Part shown: positions 1 to 5,408 of the stretch, piece by piece
Numbering within the stretch: position 1 is the first letter of the stretch
How the letters are laid out: every line of letters starts with the position of its first letter
Origin: Rhodoferax sp.
GTDB lineage: Bacteria > Pseudomonadota > Gammaproteobacteria > Burkholderiales > Burkholderiaceae_C
DNA: 6,482 nt
Reading direction: 5' to 3'
NCBI GenBank assembly: GCA_029946045.1
Contig: JAQSDS010000086.1
Location: 1 to 6,482 of the forward strand
Notes under the pieces: generated by a model
What the model was told of the DNA's origin: nothing
Seen by the model: only the letters and a program-made list of their open reading frames with translations
Database searches by the model: none
Made by a program: the position numbers and the translations under genes

Positions 1-142
1 GCACGGCATCAAATTCTTCCAGGGTGGTGCTGATGCACAGCGCCCGCGTCACTTGTGCGTCAACCATCGCTTGGCGAATGGCCGGCAATTCAGACAGCAG
101 CTCGGGAAAATTCAAATGGCAATGGGAATCTGTGAACATCAT
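1..142 (-). CDS. tatD: TatD family metal-dependent hydrolase/DNase, N-terminal part only
   Basis: The first 47 codons of a TatD-family protein are present; the rest lies beyond the window's left edge. The protein begins [15 protein letters not shown], and the His-x-His pair (H7, H9) in the D-S-H-C-H-L motif is the family's N-terminal metal-binding signature. Known members are TIM-barrel, divalent-metal nucleases linked to DNA repair and oxidative DNA damage; the exact substrate here cannot be told. Two adjacent ATG codons (142 and 139) could both serve as start. I give the outer one, which overlaps the holB stop as ATGA. There is no clear Shine-Dalgarno sequence upstream, so translation probably depends on coupling to holB. 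The family name is secure from the motif and the gene order; the gene symbol is less certain because Burkholderiales often carry several TatD paralogues. Confidence 0.88.
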   Translation of the reverse strand, partial: MMFTDSHCHLNFPELLSELPAIRQAMVDAQVTRALCISTTLEEFDAV

Positions 143-1146
143 GATTTTGTGTTGAGGGCCAGTTGCGCCTGACTGACCAAGGCCTCCTGCATCAAGCCCG
201 CGTTAAAAGGATGCTCCACCGTGCGCATGGTTTCGGACAAACTCTTAGCCCAGTCGCTCAAGGCTTGCCAGCCCGCCGCCTTGGGCAAATCGGACGTTTC
301 AAAAAAGCGGGGCGAAGCACCGCAGCGCACCGCCAGCAGGTCGTGACACAGCTTGTGCAGGGCATCCACGGTTTGTGCGGGCGTCCAGTCTTTGAACACG
401 CTGACATCACCTGCTTGCACGGCGCGCGGCAGACGCGGCCACAAAGCCGCAATCGGTGCAAACTGCAACGCATCCTGCGGCCGTCCACCTGCCGCACGCA
501 GCATCACCACAGCCTGGTTGGCGGGCACGCCCTGCTCTTGCAACCAGTTCAGCGCGCTGGCCTCGTCGGGCCAGGTCATGGTGTGACCCAGGCACCGGCT
601 GCGAATGGTCGGCAACAACTGGTGGGCGGCGTCCGACGCCAGCACAAATTTGACATCACCCGCCGGCTCTTCGAGGGTCTTCAGCAGGGCGTTGGCTGTG
701 TAGACATTCATGCGTTCCGCCGGAAACACCAGCACCGCCTTGCCGCGGCCGCGAGCACTGGTACGCTGGGCAAAGACCACCGCATCCCGCATGGCCTCGA
801 CCCGAATCTCCTTGCTGGCCTTGCGTTTCTTGCCGTCAATCTCGTCTTGCGCTTTTTCACTCAGCGGCCAGTTCAAGGCCAGCATCACGGTCTCGGGCAT
901 GAGCACGCACAGGTCGGCATGGGCGCGCACATCAATGGCGTGGCAACTGCTGCACCGACCACAGGCGCCCTGCCCTGTCGCGTGATCACACAGCCAGGCC
1001 CGTACCAGCGCCAGCGCCAGCTCATACTGGCCCAGGCCGGAAGGCCCGGCCAGCAACCAGGCATGGCCACGTTGCGCCAGCAGGGCGTGCGTTTGCGTGG
1101 CAATCCAGGGGGCGACCGGGCTGTTTGCCAGATTTGAATCACTCAT
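139..1146 (-). CDS. holB: DNA polymerase III subunit delta' (clamp loader)
   Basis: This 335-aa protein is the delta' subunit of the DNA polymerase III clamp loader, which loads the beta sliding clamp at primed sites. The AAA+ core is visible: a P-loop-like GPSGLGQY (34-41), four zinc-site cysteines (C53, C62, C65, C68), the conserved LLKTLEEP (154-161) and the SRC motif (183-185). The P-loop has Gln where ATP-binding relatives have Lys. That fits the family, because delta' is normally a non-hydrolysing stator. A longer reading frame extends upstream to 1191, but I place the start at 1146 (MSDSNLAN). There the ATG overlaps the tmk stop as ATGA and has a GAGG about 9 nt upstream. A Lys-rich stretch at about 98-113 lies between the zinc module and the Walker B region. 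The stop TGA overlaps the tatD start. E. coli HolB is of similar length (334 aa). Confidence 0.95.
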   Translation of the reverse strand: MSDSNLANSPVAPWIATQTHALLAQRGHAWLLAGPSGLGQYELALALVRAWLCDHATGQGACGRCSSCHAIDVRAHADLCVLMPETVMLALNWPLSEKAQDEIDGKKRKASKEIRVEAMRDAVVFAQRTSARGRGKAVLVFPAERMNVYTANALLKTLEEPAGDVKFVLASDAAHQLLPTIRSRCLGHTMTWPDEASALNWLQEQGVPANQAVVMLRAAGGRPQDALQFAPIAALWPRLPRAVQAGDVSVFKDWTPAQTVDALHKLCHDLLAVRCGASPRFFETSDLPKAAGWQALSDWAKSLSETMRTVEHPFNAGLMQEALVSQAQLALNTKS

Positions 1147-1787
1147 ATCAGCCAGCCTCGTTGTTTGACACTGGCCAGTACGTCCTGCCACACGGTTTCC
1201 CGGTTTTGCTCGGCGGCAACCCGGGCGAAACGCTGTGGACTTGCATCAAAACGCGCCTGGTAGCCAGCGCGCACAAGCGCAAAAAAACTGGCGGGTTGCG
1301 CTTCAAACTTATCGGGTAGCCGTGCACCTGCCAGCCGCTGGGCGGCCACGTCAGGGGCCAGGTCAAACCAGATGGTCAGATCCGGCTGCCGCACAAATGC
1401 ACCTTGCGGCAACTTCACAGTCTGAACCAGTTGCTCCAGATATCGCAGCACTTCAAGATCAAAGCCACGGCCACCGCCCTGGTAGGCAAAAGTGGCATCG
1501 GTAAAGCGGTCGCACAGCACCACCTCGCCCCGGGCCAGCGCCGGCTCAATCACCTGCTGCAAGTGGTCTCGCCGGGCCGCAAAGACCAGCAAGGCTTCGG
1601 TCATGGCGTCCATGACGTCGTTCAGCACCAGGTTACGCAGCTTTTCGGCCAGCGCTGTGCCGCCAGGTTCGCGGGTCAGCGTAACCGCTTTGCCCTGTGC
1701 CCTGAAGGTCTGCGCCAGGCCATCGATATGCGTCGATTTGCCGGCACCGTCAATGCCTTCAAAGCTGATGAAAATGCCGCTTGCCAT
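1143..1787 (-). CDS. tmk: Thymidylate kinase
   Basis: This 214-aa protein phosphorylates dTMP to dTDP with ATP in the cytoplasm, an essential step of dTTP synthesis. Visible motifs are the P-loop GIDGAGKST (11-19), the nucleotide-binding TREPGG (38-43) and the DRF motif (93-95) followed by the Gln- and Gly-rich segment AYQGGGRG (101-108) that contacts the base. The lid region near 154-162 reads GARLPDKFE. It carries fewer arginines than the E. coli lid, but one Arg is kept. Length is typical (E. coli 213 aa). The start ATG lies 6 nt after the mltG stop, with only a weak GGA upstream, so coupling to mltG is likely. The end overlaps holB by 4 nt. The overlapping alternative frames in this stretch are shadows. 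Confidence 0.97.
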   Translation of the reverse strand: MASGIFISFEGIDGAGKSTHIDGLAQTFRAQGKAVTLTREPGGTALAEKLRNLVLNDVMDAMTEALLVFAARRDHLQQVIEPALARGEVVLCDRFTDATFAYQGGGRGFDLEVLRYLEQLVQTVKLPQGAFVRQPDLTIWFDLAPDVAAQRLAGARLPDKFEAQPASFFALVRAGYQARFDASPQRFARVAAEQNRETVWQDVLASVKQRGWLI

Positions 1788-1793
1788 GTTTGT

Positions 1794-2777
1794 TTATTGT
1801 CCGCGTTGGAATTTGTTGACCGCTGCATTGTGCGCGTCCAGGCTGTCACTGAACTGGCTGCTGCCGTCGCCCCGTGCGACAAAATAAAGCGCGCGGCTGC
1901 TTGCCGGTTGCGCCGCAGCCAGCAGCGAGGCTTTGCCGGGCATGGCAATGGGCGTGGGCGGCAATCCGCCACGGGTGTAGGTGTTCCAGGGCGTGTCGGT
2001 CAGCAAATCACGCCGCCGCAAATTGCCGTCAAAACGCTCGCCCATACCGTATATCACGGTCGGGTCAGTCTGCAGCATCATGCCAATGCGCAATCGGTTG
2101 CTGAACACCGAGGCGACCATCGGCCGATCACTGGCCTGGCCTGTCTCTTTTTCGACAATGCTGGCCAAAGTCAGCAATTCCTCACGCGTTTTCAGGGGCG
2201 AATCGGCGGCGCGGACTTGCCATGCCTGCAAAAGCTGCTTGTCCATGGCATGCGTGGCGCGCAACAGCAGCTTGAGGTCACTGCTGCCTTTGGCAAAGGT
2301 GTAGGTATCCGGATAGAAACGACCTTCGGGGTGGCGACCTGCCAGCCCCAGCTTTTCCATGATGACGGCATCGTCAAGACCCTTGGAATCCGGCTTGAGA
2401 TGCTCTTCCTTGAGCAAGGCGGCACGGACTTGTTTAAAAGTCCAGCCTTCCACCAGCGTCACTGAACGCAGCGCCTCTTCACCGCGCGTCAGCTTCGACA
2501 GAAGGCTGTAGGGCGTCAATCCGGTTTCAAGTTCATAACTGCCCGCCTTGATCTGACGGGCCTGTCCCGACAGGCGAAACCACCAGTAAAGCAGTTCGGG
2601 TGAGGTTTGCACGCCGCTGTCCACGGTGGCCTGAGCCACGCTACGCGGCGTGGTGCCTGGCTCGACCGACAGGTCCAGCGTAGGCGCCGTCAGCGGCAAG
2701 GCGTGGTTCAGCCACCAAAAAACGGCGCTCCCCAAGGCCAGCGCCAACACCAGCAAAAATTGAATGATTAAGCGCAC
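1794..2777 (-). CDS. mltG: Endolytic murein transglycosylase MltG (YceG-like)
   Basis: MltG is an inner-membrane lytic transglycosylase that cuts nascent glycan strands and so ends peptidoglycan chain elongation. With the start chosen here the protein has 327 aa: a short cytoplasmic start, one membrane helix (about 3-23), a LysM-like region (about 34-105) and the YceG catalytic domain. Catalytic signatures are EGRFYPDTY (151-159), LASIVEKETG (204-213), in which E209 matches the catalytic Glu218 of E. coli, and GLPPTPIAMPG (271-281). An ATG at 2837 would extend the frame by 20 residues, but it lies inside divergent ygfZ and adds a non-hydrophobic leader. I prefer the GTG at 2777, which places the helix at the N-terminus and has GAAGG 10 nt upstream. 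MltG leads the mltG-tmk-holB-tatD operon, an arrangement shared with gammaproteobacteria (there usually after pabC). Confidence 0.93.
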   Translation of the reverse strand: MRLIIQFLLVLALALGSAVFWWLNHALPLTAPTLDLSVEPGTTPRSVAQATVDSGVQTSPELLYWWFRLSGQARQIKAGSYELETGLTPYSLLSKLTRGEEALRSVTLVEGWTFKQVRAALLKEEHLKPDSKGLDDAVIMEKLGLAGRHPEGRFYPDTYTFAKGSSDLKLLLRATHAMDKQLLQAWQVRAADSPLKTREELLTLASIVEKETGQASDRPMVASVFSNRLRIGMMLQTDPTVIYGMGERFDGNLRRRDLLTDTPWNTYTRGGLPPTPIAMPGKASLLAAAQPASSRALYFVARGDGSSQFSDSLDAHNAAVNKFQRGQ

Positions 2778-2787
2778 AACCCTATTG

Positions 2788-2792
2788 CCTTC
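2788..2792 (-). promoter_or_regulatory. Ribosome binding site supporting the GTG start of mltG
   Basis: GAAGG on the minus strand lies 10 nt upstream of the GTG at 2777, a slightly long but workable spacing. Nothing comparable precedes the ATG at 2837, so this site favours the shorter MltG. A second purine run, AGGG (2780-2783), sits only 2 nt from the GTG and is too close to act. Confidence 0.5.
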
Positions 2793-2809
2793 TACAAAAT
2801 GAACTGCGC

Positions 2810-2817
2810 ATGATAAT
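2810..2817. promoter_or_regulatory. Overlapping divergent -10 elements between mltG and ygfZ
   Basis: Only 47 bp separate the mltG GTG from the ygfZ ATG, so both promoters must lie close together. On the plus strand GATAAT (2812-2817) matches TATAAT at 5 of 6 positions and predicts transcription starting near 2824-2825. On the minus strand TATCAT (2810-2815) also matches at 5 of 6 and predicts a start near 2803, giving mltG a leader of about 26 nt. No good -35 hexamer was found on either strand. The elements are seen; their use as promoters is inference. Confidence 0.42.
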
Positions 2818-2824
2818 TCACGCC

Positions 2825-3754
2825 ATGAACACACCATTTCAGGGCGTTGCCCCGCTGACCCATACCGGCGTGATCCGCGCGCAAGGCGCCGATGCAGCCA
2901 AATTTTTGCATGGCCAACTGACCAACGATTTTTCTCTGCTTGGATTGTCGGAGGCGCGGCTGGCCGGCTTCTGTAATGCCAAAGGGCGCTTGCAGGCCAG
3001 TTTCGTCGGCTTCAAGCGCAGCCACACCGATATTTTGTTGCTTTGCAGCGCCGACTTGCTGGCTACCACCCTCAAACGCTTGAGCATGTTTGTGCTGCGC
3101 TCCCAAGTCAAACTGGTAGATGCCAGTGCTGACTTTGTGGTGTACGGCCTGGCCGGTGCCTCCGTGGCCGAAGCGACCCGGTCCCTCGCCGAGCATCAGG
3201 CCCAGGTTTGGCGTAAAGCCGATCTGGACGCTATCTCGGTCGTTCACCTCTACCCCGCCGATGGTGTACCACGCGCGTTGTGGGTGGCGCCGGCGGGCAC
3301 CCCTGCCCCAGCGGGCCCAGCCTTGACAACTGAGCAATGGGCTTGGGGCGAGGTGCGCAGCGGCATCGCCACCATCACCCAGCCTGTTTTTGAGGCGTTT
3401 GTGCCGCAAATGCTCAATTACGAGTCGGTGGGTGGGGTCAATTTCAAGAAGGGCTGTTATCCGGGCCAGGAGGTGGTGGCGCGCAGCCAGTTTCGCGGCA
3501 CACTCAAGCGACGCGCTTACCTGGCGCATGCGGATGTTGAATTGAAGGCGGGTCAAGAGCTCTTTGTGCCCGACGATGCCAGTCAACCTTGTGGCTTGGT
3601 GGTTCAGGCAGCACCAGCGCCCGAGGGTGGGTTTGATGCCATCGTGTCGATGCAGATCAGCGCGTATGAGAGCGGCAGCGTGCGCGCTCTGGCTGAAGAC
3701 GGCCCGCTGCTCGCGCTGCAGGCAGCACCTTACCCCCTGCTGGCTGATATTTGA
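2825..3754 (+). CDS. ygfZ: Folate-binding protein YgfZ (Fe-S cluster maintenance)
   Basis: This 309-aa protein belongs to the YgfZ/GcvT-like family. It binds tetrahydrofolate and supports assembly or repair of certain iron-sulfur enzymes, including the tRNA-modifying MiaB. The family signature KGCYPGQE (209-216) with its conserved Cys211 is intact, followed by VVARSQFRGTLKRR. The N-terminal segment KFLHGQLTNDF (26-36) is also typical. E. coli YgfZ has 326 aa. An in-frame ATG at 2810 would add five residues. I choose 2825 because the putative -10 (2812-2817) overlaps the upstream codons, and because MNTPFQGVAPL followed by THTGVIRAQGADA resembles family N-termini. Neither ATG has a Shine-Dalgarno sequence, so the mRNA may be leaderless. 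The gene is divergent from mltG and convergent with the small gene ending at 3761, with 6 bp between the stops and no terminator. Confidence 0.93.
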   Translation: MNTPFQGVAPLTHTGVIRAQGADAAKFLHGQLTNDFSLLGLSEARLAGFCNAKGRLQASFVGFKRSHTDILLLCSADLLATTLKRLSMFVLRSQVKLVDASADFVVYGLAGASVAEATRSLAEHQAQVWRKADLDAISVVHLYPADGVPRALWVAPAGTPAPAGPALTTEQWAWGEVRSGIATITQPVFEAFVPQMLNYESVGGVNFKKGCYPGQEVVARSQFRGTLKRRAYLAHADVELKAGQELFVPDDASQPCGLVVQAAPAPEGGFDAIVSMQISAYESGSVRALAEDGPLLALQAAPYPLLADI

Positions 3755-3760
3755 CCGACT

Positions 3761-3976
3761 TCAGACCCGGCGTGCCCAGGGGCCAAGAGTCACTTTTTCC
3801 AGTAGGTCAATGTGACGCTCAAACCGGGCCCAACCCAGCATGGAGCGCTGGATAAAACCCACTTGCACGGCTTTGGCGTATTGCTCGCGTGCCATGTCAA
3901 AGGGCAAGCCTTTCAACAGGGACAGTGTCTGGTTAAAACTGGTGGCGGTAGCGCTGAAACTTTGAGCGTCGTGCAT
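3761..3976 (-). CDS. Small hypothetical protein (71 aa), second gene of the DUF3563 operon
   Basis: I do not recognise this protein. It starts MHDAQSFSATATSF and is predicted by eye to be mostly helical, with an amphipathic middle (about 14-47) and a basic C-terminus ending GPWARRV. It has no cysteine, no membrane helix and no signal peptide. Two in-frame ATGs exist. The one at 3976 is preferred because AAGGA (3984-3988) lies 7 nt before it, against 1 nt before the ATG at 3982. The gap after the DUF3563 gene is 13 nt and the Shine-Dalgarno overlaps the tandem stop codons of that gene, so the two are almost certainly cotranscribed. The ribosome site and placement argue for a real gene, and no competing gene lies on the other strand. 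The name of a family is not offered; a phasin-like or stress-related helical protein would be a guess. Confidence 0.72.
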   Translation of the reverse strand: MHDAQSFSATATSFNQTLSLLKGLPFDMAREQYAKAVQVGFIQRSMLGWARFERHIDLLEKVTLGPWARRV

Positions 3977-3983
3977 GGTCATT

Positions 3984-3988
3984 TCCTT
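3984..3988 (-). promoter_or_regulatory. Ribosome binding site deciding the start of the 71-aa gene
   Basis: AAGGA on the minus strand sits 7 nt upstream of the ATG at 3976 and only 1 nt upstream of the ATG at 3982. This favours the inner start. It overlaps the second of two tandem in-frame TAA codons (3987-3989 and 3990-3992) that end the DUF3563 gene, so ribosomes finishing that gene end on top of this site. Confidence 0.7.
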
Positions 3989-3989
3989 A

Positions 3990-4172
3990 TTAAGGCATCA
4001 GCTTGCCATAAAGCAAACCGCGGGCGCTCTCGCGCGTATCGGCGTCGATCAGGCGCATGCGGCGCTCCAGGTCAGAGACATCGGAGGCTTCAGACAAAAA
4101 AGCCTCTTCGATGTCGTGTTGACTTCTGAAGGCCGGGAGAAAAGATTTGATGATCTCTATCAATCTGGACAT
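3990..4172 (-). CDS. DUF3563-type small protein (60 aa)
   Basis: This 60-aa protein resembles DUF3563, a family of short proteins common in Burkholderiales whose function is unknown. The recognisable part is EEAFLSEASDVSDLERRMR (22-40) followed by LID, matching the family pattern of an acidic E-A-[YF]-L-x-x-[AS] helix followed by D-L-E-R-R-M-R-x-[IL]-D. A hydrophobic N-terminal helix, MSRLIEIIKSFLPAF (1-15), precedes it and could lie on a membrane or bind a partner. A longer frame runs up to 4229, but I start at 4172 because AAGGA lies 6 nt upstream and the promoter is downstream of the longer start. It is the first gene of a two-gene unit with the 71-aa gene. Family assignment rests on recalled consensus, not on a search. 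Confidence 0.8.
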   Translation of the reverse strand: MSRLIEIIKSFLPAFRSQHDIEEAFLSEASDVSDLERRMRLIDADTRESARGLLYGKLMP

Positions 4173-4178
4173 GGTGAG

Positions 4179-4183
4179 TCCTT
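4179..4183 (-). promoter_or_regulatory. Ribosome binding site of the DUF3563 gene
   Basis: AAGGA on the minus strand is 6 nt upstream of the ATG at 4172. It rules in favour of the 60-aa product over the longer frame starting at 4229, which lacks such a site and begins upstream of the likely transcription start. Confidence 0.7.
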
Positions 4184-4202
4184 GTAAAGTTAGTGTCAGC
4201 AA

Positions 4203-4233
4203 ATTATAAGGGTTTACCCTTAGTCCCATGCAA
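4203..4233 (-). promoter_or_regulatory. Predicted sigma-70-type promoter of the small-protein operon
   Basis: A perfect TATAAT lies on the minus strand at 4203-4208, about 30 nt before the DUF3563 start codon. This predicts transcription from near 4196 and a leader of roughly 24 nt with the ribosome site inside it. The best -35 candidate is TTGCAT (4228-4233) with a 19-bp spacer, longer than the optimal 17. An overlong spacer fits a promoter that needs an activator, but that is inference. Both flanking dyads described separately cover this element. Confidence 0.68.
4207..4222. promoter_or_regulatory. Perfect 7-bp inverted repeat overlapping the -10: candidate operator
   Basis: TAAGGGT-TT-ACCCTTA is a dyad with two perfect 7-bp arms and a 2-bp centre. 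It overlaps the last two bases of the -10 element and fills most of the spacer of the small-protein promoter. A bound protein here would block RNA polymerase, so a repressor site is the simplest reading. I cannot name the regulator. Too short a loop rules out an RNA hairpin terminator, and it lies upstream of the predicted transcript start. Confidence 0.6.
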
Positions 4234-4241
4234 GCGTATGG
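4226..4241. repeat. Second 16-bp imperfect dyad over the -35 region
   Basis: CCATGC-AAGC-GTATGG is an inverted repeat matching at 5 of 6 arm positions. It starts 4 bp after the first dyad and covers the putative -35 hexamer. Its arm sequence differs from that of the first dyad, so it would be a separate site, if real. A short imperfect dyad can arise by chance. Confidence 0.3.
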
Positions 4242-4297
4242 ACTTTGGTTTTGTGAACCTAACGCGTTGTTTGTTGTCTGAATCGCCAGCCTGTCTA

Positions 4298-5248
4298 TCA
4301 GGTGAACGCGTATTTCAGGGCCCGCGCCGCGTCCATGTGTGCTTGGTGCGCTTCAGGAATGGCGCGCCCCATCTTGATGAATTCGTGGGTGACACCGCGA
4401 TAAATATCGAGGTCGACCCCCACGCCCGCAGCACGTAGCTTGTCAGCATACTGCAGACCCTCGTCAACCAGCGGATCACATTCGGCCAGGCCCAGCCAGG
4501 CCGGGGCTGCGCCTTCGACATCGTCTGCCATCAAGGGGGCAAAGCGCCAGTCTTCGCGGTCCTTGATGACGGGAATATATTGGTCGAAAAAATAATCAAT
4601 GTGTGTGGTTTCCAGCACAAAGCCGTGTCCAAACGTCTTGTGCGAAGGCGTGTCCTGGTGCGCACAGCAGCCCGGGTAGATCAGCAACTGCAGTTTCAGG
4701 TTGAGTCCGGCATCGCGCGCCTGCAGCGCACAGGCCGCAGCCAGCGTGCCGCCGGCGCTGTCACCGCCTACCGCGATGCGTTTGGTGTCCAGCCCCATTT
4801 CCGGGCCGTGTTCTGCGGCCCAGGTTACAGCGTCCCAGGCATCTTCGAAGGCCACCGGAAAGCGGTGCTCTGGGGCCAGGCGGTAAGCCACCGAAAGCAC
4901 CGCGCAATGGGCCAGGTGGCTCAAGTGGCGGCACAGCACGTCGTGGGTGGCGATGCTGCCAACGGTGAAGCCGCCACCGTGAAAATACACCAGCACCGGC
5001 AAGACGTCGTCGCTCGGCGCAACCAGACGCACCGGCAAATCAAAACCGTCGCGCGTGGCAATAGTGAAATTTTCCACCCGGTGCAGTTTCACCGGCGCCA
5101 GGTCGAGCACGCCTGCGTTGATCTCATACGCGGCGCGCGCCTGTTGTGGCGTCAGGGCGTGCAGCGGCACCTGGCCGGCACGCGCCATGCGCTCAAGCAC
5201 GCCATGCATGGCGGGGGTAAGCAAAGCGCGCGGGTTACGGTGACTCAT
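4298..5248 (-). CDS. Alpha/beta hydrolase, HSL-family esterase/lipase
   Basis: This 316-aa cytoplasmic protein belongs to the hormone-sensitive-lipase (family IV) group of carboxylesterases. The oxyanion motif HGGG is at 90-93 and the nucleophile elbow GDSAGG at 162-167 with Ser164. Asp258 in AECDPLVDEG and His288 in GVTHEF complete the triad. YRLAPEHRFP (122-131) is another family hallmark. The N-terminal cap (about 1-60) is present, and no signal peptide is seen, so it likely hydrolyses small acyl esters inside the cell; the natural substrate is unknown. A longer frame reaches 5293, but the start at 5248 (MSHRNPRALL) matches the family length better. Its Shine-Dalgarno sequence is weak. It points away from the transglutaminase gene and toward the small-protein operon, 125 bp before it, without a visible terminator. 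Confidence 0.93.
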   Translation of the reverse strand: MSHRNPRALLTPAMHGVLERMARAGQVPLHALTPQQARAAYEINAGVLDLAPVKLHRVENFTIATRDGFDLPVRLVAPSDDVLPVLVYFHGGGFTVGSIATHDVLCRHLSHLAHCAVLSVAYRLAPEHRFPVAFEDAWDAVTWAAEHGPEMGLDTKRIAVGGDSAGGTLAAACALQARDAGLNLKLQLLIYPGCCAHQDTPSHKTFGHGFVLETTHIDYFFDQYIPVIKDREDWRFAPLMADDVEGAAPAWLGLAECDPLVDEGLQYADKLRAAGVGVDLDIYRGVTHEFIKMGRAIPEAHQAHMDAARALKYAFT

Positions 5249-5408
5249 GTTGCAATGTGATCTTGTTACAGTACAGGCTCTGATGCTAACCACCCGGAGT
5301 CAGCCTTGGCACGGAACCACAGTCACTTTTCCGGATGCAACTGGCACTAACATTGCTTATTCAAGGCTGTTCACAAGACGCCCAATCCTTCAATTCCAAA
5401 GACCCCGC
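5249..5408. other. 160-bp divergent intergenic region, nothing clear
   Basis: This gap separates the esterase (minus) from the transglutaminase-like gene (plus) and should hold both promoters. TTGGCA (5306-5311) and TAACAT near 5348 are the nearest things to promoter hexamers on the plus strand, but no pair has acceptable spacing. No strong dyad, terminator or repeat was seen. Confidence 0.5.

Noticed and set aside
163..1137. 324-codon open frame on the plus strand, antisense to holB
   Set aside because: It lies entirely opposite a secure holB, its translation is rich in Arg, Gln, His and Gly with no recognisable motif, and such antisense frames are common at this GC content.
1404..2465. 353-codon open frame on the plus strand, antisense to tmk and mltG
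   Set aside because: It spans the junction of two conserved genes on the other strand, has low-complexity composition typical of a shadow frame, and has no family motif.
2792..3586. 264-codon open frame on the minus strand, antisense to ygfZ
   Set aside because: Its sequence shows no family resemblance, and the plus strand carries the intact YgfZ signature across the same bases.
3752..3800. Possible terminator between the convergent ygfZ and 71-aa gene
   Set aside because: Only 6 bp separate the stops, and no stem followed by a T-run was found on either strand; the T-run near 3793 has no stem before it.
4580..5260. 226-codon open frame on the plus strand, antisense to the esterase
   Set aside because: The minus strand has the complete esterase triad and family motifs; the plus-strand product is Gln/Arg/His/Val-rich with no motif.
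5259..5275. TGTGA followed by TTACA near the esterase start, resembling a CRP/FNR half-site pair
   Set aside because: Spacing between half-sites is 5 rather than 6 and the second half does not match TCACA well, so a regulator site is not supported.
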